From: an uncultured Cytophagales bacterium
GTDB taxonomy: Bacteria; Bacteroidota; Bacteroidia; Cytophagales; Thermonemataceae
Direction: 5' to 3'
Length of the DNA: 64,000 bases
NCBI GenBank assembly: GCA_938002655.1
Contig: CALLAC010000012.1
Coordinates: 42,187-106,186, forward strand
Shown here: positions 63,821 through 64,000 of the stretch, piece after piece
How the letters are laid out: every line of letters begins with the position of its first letter
Position numbering within the stretch: position 1 is the first letter of the stretch
The notes under the pieces: generated by a model
Databases searched by the model: none
What the model was told of the DNA's origin: nothing
What the model saw: only the letters and a program-made list of their open reading frames with translations
Made by a program: the position numbers and the translations under genes

Positions 63821-64000
63821 TTTAGCGTAAGCTACACGTTTGCAAAGCTAAAAAGTACAATAGATTGGACGGGGAACGTGTTCAGCCCGATGCCTTTGGT
63901 AGTGGTAGAAAATGATTTTCGCCCCGAAAAATCCCCTTGGTATAGCATTCAGAATGTACAGATTACGACTAAAATCAATGAAAAATTACAGATTTATGGA
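63821..64000 (+). pseudogene. TonB-dependent receptor fragment, 5' truncated, runs off the window
   Basis: The frame reads SVSYTFAKLKSTIDWTGNVF, then SPMPLVVVENDFRPEKSPWY and SIQNVQITTKINEKLQIYG to the edge. DWTGNV-x-SPM, RPE-x-SP and Y-x-SIQN are features near the C-terminus of outer-membrane TonB-dependent receptors. The plug and most of the barrel are missing: a stop codon lies in frame at 63794-63796 and a palindromic repeat is directly upstream. The gene end lies beyond 64000. Confidence 0.6.

Overview
The window looks like a chromosomal segment of an AT-rich member of the Bacteroidota, probably of the Cytophagales type. Evidence: a complete alternative complex III operon (actABCDEF) joined to a caa3-type oxidase (coxBA), 7TM-DISM and TPR receptors ending in SpoIIE/PP2C phosphatases, ParE of the Bacteroidetes type, and promoters that fit the Bacteroidetes consensus (-33 TTTG, 19-20 nt, -7 TAnnTTTG) instead of a sigma70 pattern. 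Shine-Dalgarno sequences are not evident. No CRISPR array, intact insertion sequence, prophage or rRNA was seen.

Layout. 1-3.3 kb: a metal-related patch with a MerC-like protein divergent from a LolD/MacB-type ABC transporter whose permease has a His-rich loop; a 25-bp palindrome lies over the merC-side promoter, and a COG0523 (CobW) GTPase lacking its GTP-binding N-terminus follows. 3.3-3.7 kb: remnant of an Rpn/PD-(D/E)XK transposase-like gene. 3.8-14 kb: parE, recX, arginase, a GT9 glycosyltransferase, a TonB-C protein, asparaginase, a TolC-type efflux protein, an epimerase and a PAS protein with a kinase dimerization helix but no ATPase domain. 14-21.7 kb: a phasin-like protein, a coupled lipoprotein/TPR pair of unknown role, a 7TM-DISM phosphatase and murG. 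21.8-33.7 kb: the respiratory operon, read on the minus strand from a well-formed promoter.

34-42.7 kb: MFS transporter, a free-standing 147-nt tRNA-like RNA with its own promoter and terminator, an Lrp regulator, a GH3/beta-lactamase fusion, ilvE, cobalamin adenosyltransferase, lpd and tRNA-Arg(CCT). 42.8-50 kb: gltX, hisA, a patatin, TPR proteins, half-size EamA, pyrE and a second SpoIIE phosphatase. 50-57.3 kb: a ScfR-like regulator in an operon with a second patatin, a TPR protein, an XRE-SpoIIM operon, a DUF350 protein and rimM. 57.5-64 kb: sdhB, flavin reductase, metK, hisH, mnmD, a frameshifted small lipoprotein, pheA and a fragment of a TonB-dependent receptor running off the edge.

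How they work together. The act/cox operon encodes a quinol-to-oxygen electron chain, with sdhB feeding quinol from elsewhere. The two patatins, the ScfR-like regulator and the phasin-like protein hint at lipid or polyhydroxyalkanoate turnover, which is inference. Several signal outputs are PP2C phosphatases. The strongest candidate for something undescribed is the tRNA-like RNA at 35380-35526, which has a 77-nt structured variable region and a non-canonical anticodon loop.
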